Below the pieces are notes generated by a model. That model did no database searches and was not told where the DNA came from. It was given only the letters and a program-made list of their open reading frames with translations. A program made the translations under genes and the position numbers. Below, in pieces: positions 1-5,451 of a DNA stretch of 6,581 nucleotides; the first letter of the stretch is position 1; every line of letters begins with the position of its first letter. Source of the DNA: Streptomyces sp. NRRL F-4489. GTDB lineage: Bacteria; Actinomycetota; Actinomycetes; Streptomycetales; Streptomycetaceae. Location of the stretch: contig NZ_LLZI01000086.1 in NCBI RefSeq assembly GCF_001509485.1, positions 1 through 6,581 on the forward strand. Reading direction: 5' to 3'.

Positions 1-200
1 GGCCGCGTACGCGGGCTGCCGTGAGCGGTGGCGGGTGCCGGGCGCGGACGGCAGGCGGCGGGCCGTGGGCAGCAGACGGCCCTGGGCGGCGGGCGACGTA
101 CGGCCCTCAGCGGGCGGCGGGCCGTGGTCAGCGTCCGACCGTCAGCGGGCGGCGGCCACCACCCGGCGACCGCCCGACAGCGATCACCCACCGGAACCCA

Positions 201-263
201 GCAACCGCCAACGGGGAGCTGGCGACCGCCAACGGGCAGCCGGCAACCGGCAACCGGCGTCCG
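201..263. repeat. Three tandem copies of a 21-bp unit
   Basis: Copies lie at 201-221, 222-242 and 243-263. Each begins GC(A/G)ACCG and has a CAAC core. By hand alignment, copies 1 and 2 agree at 18 of 21 positions, and copies 2 and 3 at 16 of 21. The period is a multiple of three, so one frame reads as a degenerate seven-residue repeat (ATANGEL, ATANGQP, ATGNRRP). The region shows no other sign of being coding, so I take it to be an intergenic minisatellite or the remnant of one. Confidence 0.75.
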
Positions 264-278
264 CAAAGCTCTCGGGAG

Positions 279-287
279 TTATCCACA
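279..287 (+). promoter_or_regulatory. Isolated DnaA-box-like 9-mer TTATCCACA
   Basis: TTATCCACA matches the classical DnaA box consensus (TTATNCACA) exactly. Streptomyces origins mostly use the variant TTGTCCACA. Only one copy is present, with no clustered boxes, no AT-rich unwinding element and no dnaA or dnaN nearby, so this is not an origin. It could be a lone DnaA-binding site 130 bp upstream of matB, or chance. Confidence 0.3.
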
Positions 288-419
288 GGCCGGCGGCGCG
301 CCCGTCGCGATGTCAGCGGTCTCTGCGAGAGTGGAGTACGTCAGCCCGATCCGCGCGGCGGCGCGTGCGGGACAGCGACAGCCCGGCCCCGGCCGGCGCC
401 CGACGACGAAGGAGACCCG

Positions 420-1925
420 GTGAACGTCCTCTTCCCCGCCCTCCGCGACGGCTCCCCCGCCCCCGCCCTGCGCTTCGGCGACCGCGCGCTCAGCCACCGC
501 CAACTCGCCGTGGTGGCGGGCCCGCTCGCCGAGCGGATCGGCGAGCTGACGCCCGGCGGCCGGGCCCGTATCGCCGTCTGGGCGACGCCGACACTGGAGA
601 CGTCGGTCGGCGTGGTCGCCGCCCTGCTCGCCGGAGTCGCCGCGGTCCCGGTGAACCCCAGAATCGGCGAGCGCGAGCTGGCGCACATCGTGGCCGACAG
701 CGCGCCCGCCCTCGTCCTGGCCGCGCCGGACGCCGAGCTCCCCGGCCCGCTCGCCGCGCTGCCCCGCCTCGACGTGGCCGTCACCGTGCCCGGCGAGGAG
801 ACCCCGCCCGGCCCGCTCCCGGCCGAGCCCGGCGACGAGTCCCCCGCCCTGATCGTCTACACCTCCGGCACGACCGGCCCGCCCAAGGGCGTCGTCCTCC
901 CCCGGCGCGCCATCGCCCACACCCTCGACGCGCTGGAGGACGCCTGGCAGTGGACCGCCGACGACGTCCTGGTGCACGCCCTGCCGCTGTTCCACGTCCA
1001 CGGCCTGATCCTGGGCGTCCTCGGCCCGCTGCGCCGCGGCGGCAGCGTCCACCACCTGGGCCGGTTCAGCACCGAGGCGGTCGCCCGGGAGCTCGCCGCG
1101 GACGGCACGATGCTGTTCGGCGTCCCGACGATGTACCACCGCCTCGCCCTGGACGCCGGGGAGGATCCAGCGCTGGCCAAGGCGCTGGCCCGGGCCCGGC
1201 TGCTGGTCTCCGGCTCGGCGGCGCTGCCGCTCACCGACCACGAGCGGCTCACCGCCGCCACCGGCCGCCGCGTGATCGAGCGCTACGGCATGACCGAAAC
1301 GCTGATGAACACCAGCGTCCGCGCCGACGCCCCGGACGCCACCGGCACGGTGGGGGTCCCGTTGCCGGGGGTCTACGTCCGGCTCGTCGATGACGCGGGC
1401 CAAGCGGTGGAGGCCGGCGACGGCGAGACGGTCGGCGAGATCCAGGTCCGGGGCCCGAACCTCTTCACCGAGTACCTCAACCGCCCCGACGCCACCGCCG
1501 CGGCGTTCGACGGCGGCTGGTTCCGCACCGGCGACATGGCCGTCCGGGACGCGGCCGGCAACTACCGCATCGTCGGCCGCAAGGCCACCGACCTCATCAA
1601 GAGCGGCGGCTACAAGATCGGCGCCGGCGAGATCGAGAACGCCCTCCTCGCCCACCCCGGCGTCGCCGAGGCCGCCGTCACCGGCGAACGGGACGAGGAC
1701 CTCGGCGAACGGATCGTCGCCTGGATCGTGCCCGAGACCGGCCCCGGTGCCGGCCCGGCCCCCTCCGCCCAGGAGCTCACCGACCACGTCGCCCGCCAGC
1801 TGGCCCCCCACAAACGCCCCCGCACCGTGCACTTCCTCACCGCCCTCCCCCGCAATGACATGGGCAAGATCCTCAAGCGGGAGCTGCGCCCCGCCGCGCC
1901 CCCGGCCGGAGGCCCCGATGCCTGA
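420..1925 (+). CDS. matB: Malonyl-CoA synthetase (MatB), ANL-superfamily acyl-CoA ligase
   Basis: This cytosolic enzyme should convert malonate, ATP and CoA to malonyl-CoA via malonyl-AMP. MatB homologues often also accept methylmalonate, feeding polyketide and fatty acid synthesis. The protein has 501 residues. The AMP-binding P-loop YTSGTTGPPKG is at 147-157, and ERYGMTETLMNT at 287-298 is the adenylate motif whose arginine is, from memory of MatB structures, tied to carboxylate recognition. RTGD at 369-372 carries the ATP-ribose aspartate (D372). GRK at 386-388 is the hinge, SGGYKIGAGEIE is at 395-406, and the C-terminal catalytic lysine is K483 in MGKILK. Long stretches agree with S. coelicolor MatB as I remember it. 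The GTG start at 420 is chosen because GAAGGAG at 408-414 sits 5 nt before it and the protein then begins like MatB; the frame runs further upstream only through low-complexity sequence. The stop overlaps the next start by 8 nt, implying translational coupling. No frameshift or missing motif is seen. Confidence 0.95.
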   Translation: MNVLFPALRDGSPAPALRFGDRALSHRQLAVVAGPLAERIGELTPGGRARIAVWATPTLETSVGVVAALLAGVAAVPVNPRIGERELAHIVADSAPALVLAAPDAELPGPLAALPRLDVAVTVPGEETPPGPLPAEPGDESPALIVYTSGTTGPPKGVVLPRRAIAHTLDALEDAWQWTADDVLVHALPLFHVHGLILGVLGPLRRGGSVHHLGRFSTEAVARELAADGTMLFGVPTMYHRLALDAGEDPALAKALARARLLVSGSAALPLTDHERLTAATGRRVIERYGMTETLMNTSVRADAPDATGTVGVPLPGVYVRLVDDAGQAVEAGDGETVGEIQVRGPNLFTEYLNRPDATAAAFDGGWFRTGDMAVRDAAGNYRIVGRKATDLIKSGGYKIGAGEIENALLAHPGVAEAAVTGERDEDLGERIVAWIVPETGPGAGPAPSAQELTDHVARQLAPHKRPRTVHFLTALPRNDMGKILKRELRPAAPPAGGPDA

Positions 1926-3378
1926 CCACCCGCGCCCCGGCGCCGCTCCCGCGCCCCGCATCCGCCTGACCGCCCGCCAGGCCATCGCCGCGGTCACCGA
2001 CTCCGCCACCGAGTTCACCCCCGCCGACGCCCCCGGCCCGCCCGGCGGCGCCGGCCCGCCCGACGGCCCCCTCGGCTGGGACGGCTACGACGCCGCCCGG
2101 GAGCGCGCCCGCACCCGCACCGGCGAGGACGAGTCGGTGGTCACCGCGCTCGCCGGCACCGGCGGCACGGACCTGGTGATCATCGCCTTCGAGTTCCACT
2201 TCCTCGGCGGCTCCCTCGGCGAACGGACCGGCGACCGCCTCGTCGCCGCCTACACGGCCGCCCGCGAGCGCCGCCTGCCCCTGGTCTCCCTGATCGCCAC
2301 GGGCGGCAGCCGCATGCAGGAGGGCATGCGCGCCCTGTCCCAACTCCAGCGCGTGGCCCGGCAGTCCGCGCTCAACCGCGCCGCGGGCCTGCCCCAGATC
2401 GCGGTCCTCCGCGACCCCACCACCGGCGGCGGCTGGGCCACCCTCGGCGCCGGAGCCGATGTGGTTCTGGCCCTGCCCCACGCCCAGGTCGGCTTCGCCG
2501 GCTCCCGAGTGCGCCCCCCGGACGCCGATCCGCAGGCCTACTCCGCCGAGGGCCAGCTCGCAGCCGGCCACATCGACGCCGTCGTCCCCGCCGACTCCCT
2601 CCGCTCCACCCTCCGCCACTGGCTCCACCTCCTCTCCCCCACCACCGAACCACCCACCACACCCACCTCCGCCCCCACCCCAGCACCGGCACCCGTGCCC
2701 CTGGCCCTGGGCACCACTCCCCTGCCCGTCACCGGCTGGGACGCGGTGAACCAGGCCCGCGCCCCGCACCGCCCTCGCGCCGAGGCATACCTCCGCGCAT
2801 ACTTCGACAACTGGCAAGAGATCAGCGGCGACCGATGCGGCGGCCGCGACCCCGGGATGCGCTGCGGATTCGGCCACCGCGACGGCCGCACCATCGCCTT
2901 CGCCGCCCAGTGCGGCACGGCCACCCGCCCCGCCGGCTTCCGCACCGCCACCCGCCTGATACGCCTCGCCGACCGGTTCGGCATCCCCGTCCTCACCCTG
3001 GTGGACACCCCGGGCGCCGCCAACGACGCGGCCGCCGAGCGCGCCGGCGCCGGCGCGGCCATCGCCGACACCTTCGCCGCCCTCGCCTCCGCCCGCGTCC
3101 CCGTCACCTCCCTGCTCATCGGCGAGGGCGGCTCCGGCGGCGCCCTCGCCCTCGCCGCCCCCGACAATCTCTGGGCCACCCCCGACAGCTACTTCTCCGT
3201 CATCGCCCCCGAACTCGCCACCGCCATCCTCAAACGCCCCCCAACCGACTCCCAGCAAACCGCCAACCAACTCCACATCCGCCCCCAGGACTTGCTGGAA
3301 CTCGGCATCATCCGCGGGGTGGTCACGGGACCGGATACCGGGCCGGGGCCGGTGCTTGAGACCGGCCCCGGGGGGTGA
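1918..3378 (+). CDS. Fused AccD-AccA-type carboxyltransferase (acetyl-CoA carboxylase beta/alpha-like)
   Basis: The 486-residue protein has two crotonase-fold halves. The N-terminal half (about 50-235) is AccD-like: GGSRMQEG at 129-136, DPTTGGGWATLG at 166-177 and GFAGSRV at 192-198. A Pro/Thr-rich linker (about 242-262) leads to an AccA-like half (about 270-480): VDTPGA at 362-367, GEGGSGGAL at 402-410 and SVIAPE at 427-432. The Gly-rich motifs are where this family builds the oxyanion holes for acyl-CoA and biotin. Both halves open with a GWD segment (53-55 and 273-275) followed by AR. The AccD zinc ribbon is missing: there is no cysteine in the N-terminal region. GGAGG at 1908-1912 lies 5 nt before the ATG, inside matB, and the ATG overlaps the matB stop. 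Family knowledge predicts carboxyl transfer between carboxybiotin and acyl-CoA. Pairing with MatB makes a decarboxylase acting on malonyl-CoA equally possible (inference). No biotin carboxylase or biotin carrier gene is in the window. Confidence 0.85.
   Translation: MPDHPRPGAAPAPRIRLTARQAIAAVTDSATEFTPADAPGPPGGAGPPDGPLGWDGYDAARERARTRTGEDESVVTALAGTGGTDLVIIAFEFHFLGGSLGERTGDRLVAAYTAARERRLPLVSLIATGGSRMQEGMRALSQLQRVARQSALNRAAGLPQIAVLRDPTTGGGWATLGAGADVVLALPHAQVGFAGSRVRPPDADPQAYSAEGQLAAGHIDAVVPADSLRSTLRHWLHLLSPTTEPPTTPTSAPTPAPAPVPLALGTTPLPVTGWDAVNQARAPHRPRAEAYLRAYFDNWQEISGDRCGGRDPGMRCGFGHRDGRTIAFAAQCGTATRPAGFRTATRLIRLADRFGIPVLTLVDTPGAANDAAAERAGAGAAIADTFAALASARVPVTSLLIGEGGSGGALALAAPDNLWATPDSYFSVIAPELATAILKRPPTDSQQTANQLHIRPQDLLELGIIRGVVTGPDTGPGPVLETGPGG
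3343..3371 (+). terminator. Perfect 11-bp GC hairpin on the 3' end of the carboxyltransferase gene
   Basis: CCGGGGCCGGT at 3343-3353 is the exact reverse complement of ACCGGCCCCGG at 3361-3371, with a 7-nt loop (GCTTGAG). The hairpin lies in the last codons, five bases before the stop at 3376-3378. There is no run of T after it. Factor-independent terminators without a U-tract have been proposed in Streptomyces, so it is a candidate terminator or 3'-end stabiliser for the matB operon. Confidence 0.5.
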
Positions 3379-3394
3379 TGTCCGAGCCGGGGTC

Positions 3395-3467
3395 CAGGCC
3401 GGGACGAGACGAGGGCTCCGGGGCCGAGGAGGAACCCGGCGCCGGGCTTGGGCTGGGCCCCGGCCTG
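3395..3467. repeat. Nested inverted repeats in the spacer after the matB operon
   Basis: CAGGCCGGG at 3395-3403 is the exact reverse complement of CCCGGCCTG at 3459-3467. Between them lies the 12-bp palindrome CCCGGCGCCGGG at 3435-3446. Together with the hairpin at 3343-3371, this makes a highly structured 3' region. The rest of 3379-3609 shows no gene. The sequence is very GC-rich, so some of this pairing is expected by chance. Confidence 0.4.
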
Positions 3468-3609
3468 AACCTGCGTCCCCACCGGGCCTGGCCGCGGGCC
3501 CAGCGCGGGACTGGCCCGAGGACAGAGCCTGGTGCCCACGATGGGGCGTCACCGGGATGGCGGCTTCGGGCAGCGGAACCGACACGGTGAGGTGATCGTC
3601 AAACAAGGC

Positions 3610-3960
3610 ATGCCTTCCGTTCTCATTCTCGGTTTCGACCCTCACGCCGTGCCTGGTATGGACGGTGACGCCATGGGCGCGGTCCTGAACAAGGAACTGG
3701 CCCGTTTCGGCGAACATGCCATCGACGCTTCCATGACGCTGATCGCGCCCGACGAATCAGCCGAGCCCACGGTGGTCGCGGCACCGTCCGAGCAAGACTG
3801 GGACGTCGTCGTCATCGGCGGCGGAATACGCAAGCCCGAACCCCTCGTGACGTTCTTCGAGCAGGTCGTGAACCTCGTCCGGCGGCATGCGCCAAGGGCC
3901 GCGATCGCGTTCAACACCAGCGGCGGCGACAGTGTCGAAGCCGCCAAGCGATGGCTGTGA
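3610..3960 (+). CDS. Conserved-looking small protein of unknown function, Rossmann-like pattern
   Basis: The product has 116 residues and I cannot name a function. It starts with a hydrophobic strand and Gly turn (VLILGFDP, 4-11) and has a second strand ending in a glycine cluster (DVVVIGGGIR, 65-74). It ends with AAIAFNTSGG (97-106) and a short helix. Strand-Gly-helix alternation suggests a small cytosolic Rossmann- or flavodoxin-like fold (inference). I have an impression of similar short hypothetical proteins in actinomycetes and rhizobia. There is no signal peptide or membrane segment. ATG 3610 is chosen because the hydrophobic strand begins right after it and residues encoded upstream look non-coding; in-frame GTG 3592, ATG 3541 and GTG 3532 are alternatives. 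No well-spaced ribosome site is seen: GAGGTGATC at 3589-3597 is a strong anti-SD match but ends 12 nt before the ATG. Codons ending in T or A (cct, ggt, gaa, gtt) are commoner than in the neighbouring genes, which may reflect transfer or low expression. Confidence 0.7.
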   Translation: MPSVLILGFDPHAVPGMDGDAMGAVLNKELARFGEHAIDASMTLIAPDESAEPTVVAAPSEQDWDVVVIGGGIRKPEPLVTFFEQVVNLVRRHAPRAAIAFNTSGGDSVEAAKRWL

Positions 3961-4002
3961 AGCGCAGCCTTGAGCTGAACCGCCTGCCGGACGCGACGTG
4001 GA

Positions 4003-4034
4003 GGCGACCACACGGGTTCGTCGTGTGTGACGCC
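4003..4034 (+). terminator. Hairpin downstream of the small unknown gene
   Basis: CACACG at 4009-4014 pairs with CGTGTG at 4022-4027 around a 7-nt loop. The stem is extended, through one bulge and one mismatch, by GGCG at 4003-4006 pairing with CGCC at 4031-4034. It starts 42 nt after the stop at 3960 and no T-run follows. It is a candidate transcription terminator for that gene. Confidence 0.4.
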
Positions 4035-4250
4035 GAAGGTGGCGCCCGCTCCCACGCTTCCTCGGCCGACGCCAGAACTACCCGACCGCCCACCGGGCCA
4101 TCCCCGGCCGGCCTCCGACCGAGCCGCCCAACGAACCACCCCGACAAGCCGCAGCTGCAGCCGTAACACGTCGGCGAGCGCACGCCGGTTGCCACCCGGC
4201 AGCCCCCGCTGCCCGTCGAATCTGTGCCAAGAACCAGCCGTTGGTCACCG

Positions 4251-4378
4251 TGGCCGACACACGATTGGCCGAAGGCCAGCCGTCCGTTGCGCATGGCCGA
4301 CGCCCGTTAGCTGAGGACGAGCCACCGCTCACGGGCGGCAGACGACCGGCGTTCCTATGGCCGATGGCCAGTGGCCGA
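4251..4378. repeat. Cluster of TGGCCGA words
   Basis: The heptamer TGGCCGA occurs five times in 128 bp, at 4251-4257, 4266-4272, 4294-4300, 4358-4364 and 4372-4378, with extra TGGCCA-like partial copies between (for example at 4365). The spacing is irregular. On the minus strand this reads as TCGGCCA. It resembles a decayed short-word repeat rather than an ordered operator array. A 12-mer inside it (4321-4332) recurs in inverted orientation at 21-32. Confidence 0.6.
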
Positions 4379-4444
4379 TCGACGGTTGACCGCCTCCCTG
4401 CGCCCAGCGACGCCGACCAATGCACCCACTCCTCGATCGGTCTC

Positions 4445-5377
4445 TCAGCGGCTGACCGGTTCCCCGCCCATCCCGGCCTCCACCCGCTCCCCGGCCCTTC
4501 GGAGCGCCGCGACGGCCGCCCGGATGGAGGGCCGGCGGTCGGCATCCGCGCGCCAGATGGCGTAGACATGGCGCCGCATCGGATGGCGTACCGGCACCAC
4601 ACTGACCCCCTCCGGCACCGGCCCCCGCCCCAGCCGCGGCGCCACCGCAACCCCCAAACCGGCGGCGATCAGCGCCAGTTGGGTGTGATGCTCCTCAGCC
4701 AGATGCGCGATCCGTGGCTCCACTCCCTTACTGCGCAGGGTGAACATCAGCCACTCATGACAGAACTCCCCCTGCGGCCACGAGATCCACTCGTCATCCG
4801 CGAACTCCTCCAACTCCACCGACCGCCGCCCGGCCAGCGGATGGTCCGACGGCATCGCCACATCGGACGGGTCATCGAGCAGCGGCGCCTTGGCCAACCC
4901 ATCGGGCAGCGAGAGCGGCCGGTTGTACCAATCCAGCACCACCGCGAGATCGAGATCCCCCCGGACCACTCCACGCACCGAGTCGTCCGGCTCCTTCTCC
5001 CGCAACCTGGGCCGCAGCTGTGGATGTTCGGCACGCAACTCGGCCAGCGCGTACGGGAAGAGGCCCCGCGCCGCCGTAGGGAACGCGCCCATCCGCAGTT
5101 CACCCACCGGCTGGCCGCGATGCGCCTCCAGCTCGGCCTGCGCCAGCTCGACCTGCGAGAGGATGCGCACCGCATGGTCGGCGAGCAGCCGCCCGGCGTC
5201 GGTCAGCCGGACCCCGCGCCCGTTCTTCGCCAGCAGCTGCTGCCCCGTCTCGCGCTCCAGCTTCGCGATCTGCTGGGAGACCGCCGAAGTCGTCACATGC
5301 AGCCCCTCGGCGGCCGCGCTCACCGAACCGTGCCGGGCGATCGCGGACAGCGTCCGCAGCCGATCAAGATTCAACAT
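4445..5377 (-). CDS. LysR-type transcriptional regulator
   Basis: The 310-residue protein has normal LTTR length. The winged helix-turn-helix lies at about 5-63: S18-A23, then the recognition helix TTSAVSQQIAKLE (29-41), then LLAKNGRGVRLTDAG with the wing ending at G62. A linker helix follows, and from about 90 (GELRMGAFPT) comes the periplasmic-binding-protein-like effector domain, with a typical AAGLGVAVAPRL segment near the C-terminus. It binds DNA as an oligomer and responds to a small ligand; the ligand cannot be read from the sequence. The gene is transcribed away from the EamA transporter gene, 74 bp apart, so the transporter is its most likely target, along with itself. The ATG at 5377 gives the usual LTTR N-terminus (MLNLDRLRTL). 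No Shine-Dalgarno precedes it; TAGCAT (5390 to 5385 on the minus strand) is placed so that transcription would start at or next to the ATG, suggesting a leaderless mRNA. A weak 5-bp inverted repeat (4438-4442 with 4454-4458) lies across the stop codon. Confidence 0.93.
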   Translation of the reverse strand: MLNLDRLRTLSAIARHGSVSAAAEGLHVTTSAVSQQIAKLERETGQQLLAKNGRGVRLTDAGRLLADHAVRILSQVELAQAELEAHRGQPVGELRMGAFPTAARGLFPYALAELRAEHPQLRPRLREKEPDDSVRGVVRGDLDLAVVLDWYNRPLSLPDGLAKAPLLDDPSDVAMPSDHPLAGRRSVELEEFADDEWISWPQGEFCHEWLMFTLRSKGVEPRIAHLAEEHHTQLALIAAGLGVAVAPRLGRGPVPEGVSVVPVRHPMRRHVYAIWRADADRRPSIRAAVAALRRAGERVEAGMGGEPVSR

Positions 5378-5451
5378 GTAAGCAATGCTACGCGATACCT
5401 AGAACGAAAACTCGCTTGTTCTACGAATTTGCGCTGTGCATCTTAGATGCC
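5378..5451. promoter_or_regulatory. Divergent promoter/operator region between the lysR-type and EamA genes
   Basis: This 74-bp gap is clearly AT-richer than its surroundings. On the minus strand, TAGCAT (5390 to 5385) fits a -10 box with transcription starting at or beside the regulator's ATG. On the plus strand, TTGTTC (5416-5421) and CATCTT (5439-5444) make a weak -35/-10 pair with 17-bp spacing, placing the start at or next to ATG 5452. Palindromes sit on both proposed -10 boxes: AGCA-A-TGCT at 5381-5389 and GCATCT-T-AGATGC at 5438-5450. Between them, TAGAAC (5400-5405) and GTTCTA (5418-5423) form an inverted repeat with a 12-bp spacer. These are candidate binding sites for the LysR-type protein. 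The classical ATAC-N7-GTAT LTTR box is not seen. Confidence 0.55.

Larger units (their letters stand above)
1..419. other. Non-coding region upstream of matB, rich in short repeated words
   Basis: No gene is supported here. The open frames that cross this stretch encode Arg/Gly/Ala-rich sequence without domain character. The first 160 bases hold repeated G-rich words: one 15-mer beginning GGCGGCGGGCC occurs at 54-68 and again at 113-127, a 14-mer beginning TCAGCGGGC occurs at 107-120 and 142-155, and ACGGCCCT occurs at 76-83 and 100-107. A 21-bp tandem repeat and a DnaA-type 9-mer follow and are listed separately. The first 24 bases could be the tail of an upstream gene ending in TGA at 22-24, but seven codons are too few to claim this. 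I see no convincing -35/-10 pair for matB. Confidence 0.6.
3961..4444. other. 484-bp intergenic region without a convincing gene
   Basis: This region lies between the 3' ends of the small unknown gene and the convergent lysR-type gene. Open frames on both strands are short or Pro/Arg-rich and I recognise no domain. Apart from the hairpin at 4003-4034 and the TGGCCGA cluster at 4251-4378, nothing is identified; no tRNA or other RNA gene is visible. An ATG at 3951 overlaps the preceding stop and opens a 71-codon frame with fairly GC-rich third positions at first. It has no ribosome site and no recognisable product, so I do not call it. Confidence 0.55.

Noticed and set aside
1..24. Possible 3' end of an upstream gene (frame ending TGA at 22-24)
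   Set aside because: Only seven codons are in the window; nothing supports coding.
321..331. CTCT-GCG-AGAG inverted repeat upstream of matB as an operator
   Set aside because: Arms of four bases only, with no extension; expected by chance.
279..2018. Long minus-strand open frame opposite matB
   Set aside because: Gly/Ala/Asp-rich translation with no domain; it mirrors the strong codon bias of matB on the other strand.
2630..2710. C-rich stretch as a frameshift or gene boundary splitting the carboxyltransferase
   Set aside because: The reading frame is continuous and the stretch encodes the Pro/Thr-rich linker between the AccD-like and AccA-like halves.
1873..3717. Long minus-strand open frame opposite the carboxyltransferase gene
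   Set aside because: Very glycine-rich and repetitive, no recognisable motif; antisense shadow of a GC-biased gene.
3951..4166. 71-codon frame overlapping the stop of the small unknown gene
   Set aside because: Starts ATGGCTGTGA over the stop and has moderately GC-rich third positions at first, but has no ribosome site, turns Pro/Arg-rich and matches nothing I know. A hairpin at 4003-4034 lies inside it.
4438..4458. Terminator for the LysR-type gene (CGGTC/GACCG across its stop codon)
   Set aside because: Only a 5-bp stem with an 11-nt loop and no T-run; too weak to call.
4241..5446. 401-codon plus-strand frame opposite the LysR-type gene
   Set aside because: Runs antisense to a well-supported LysR protein; Arg/Pro/Gln-rich with no domain.
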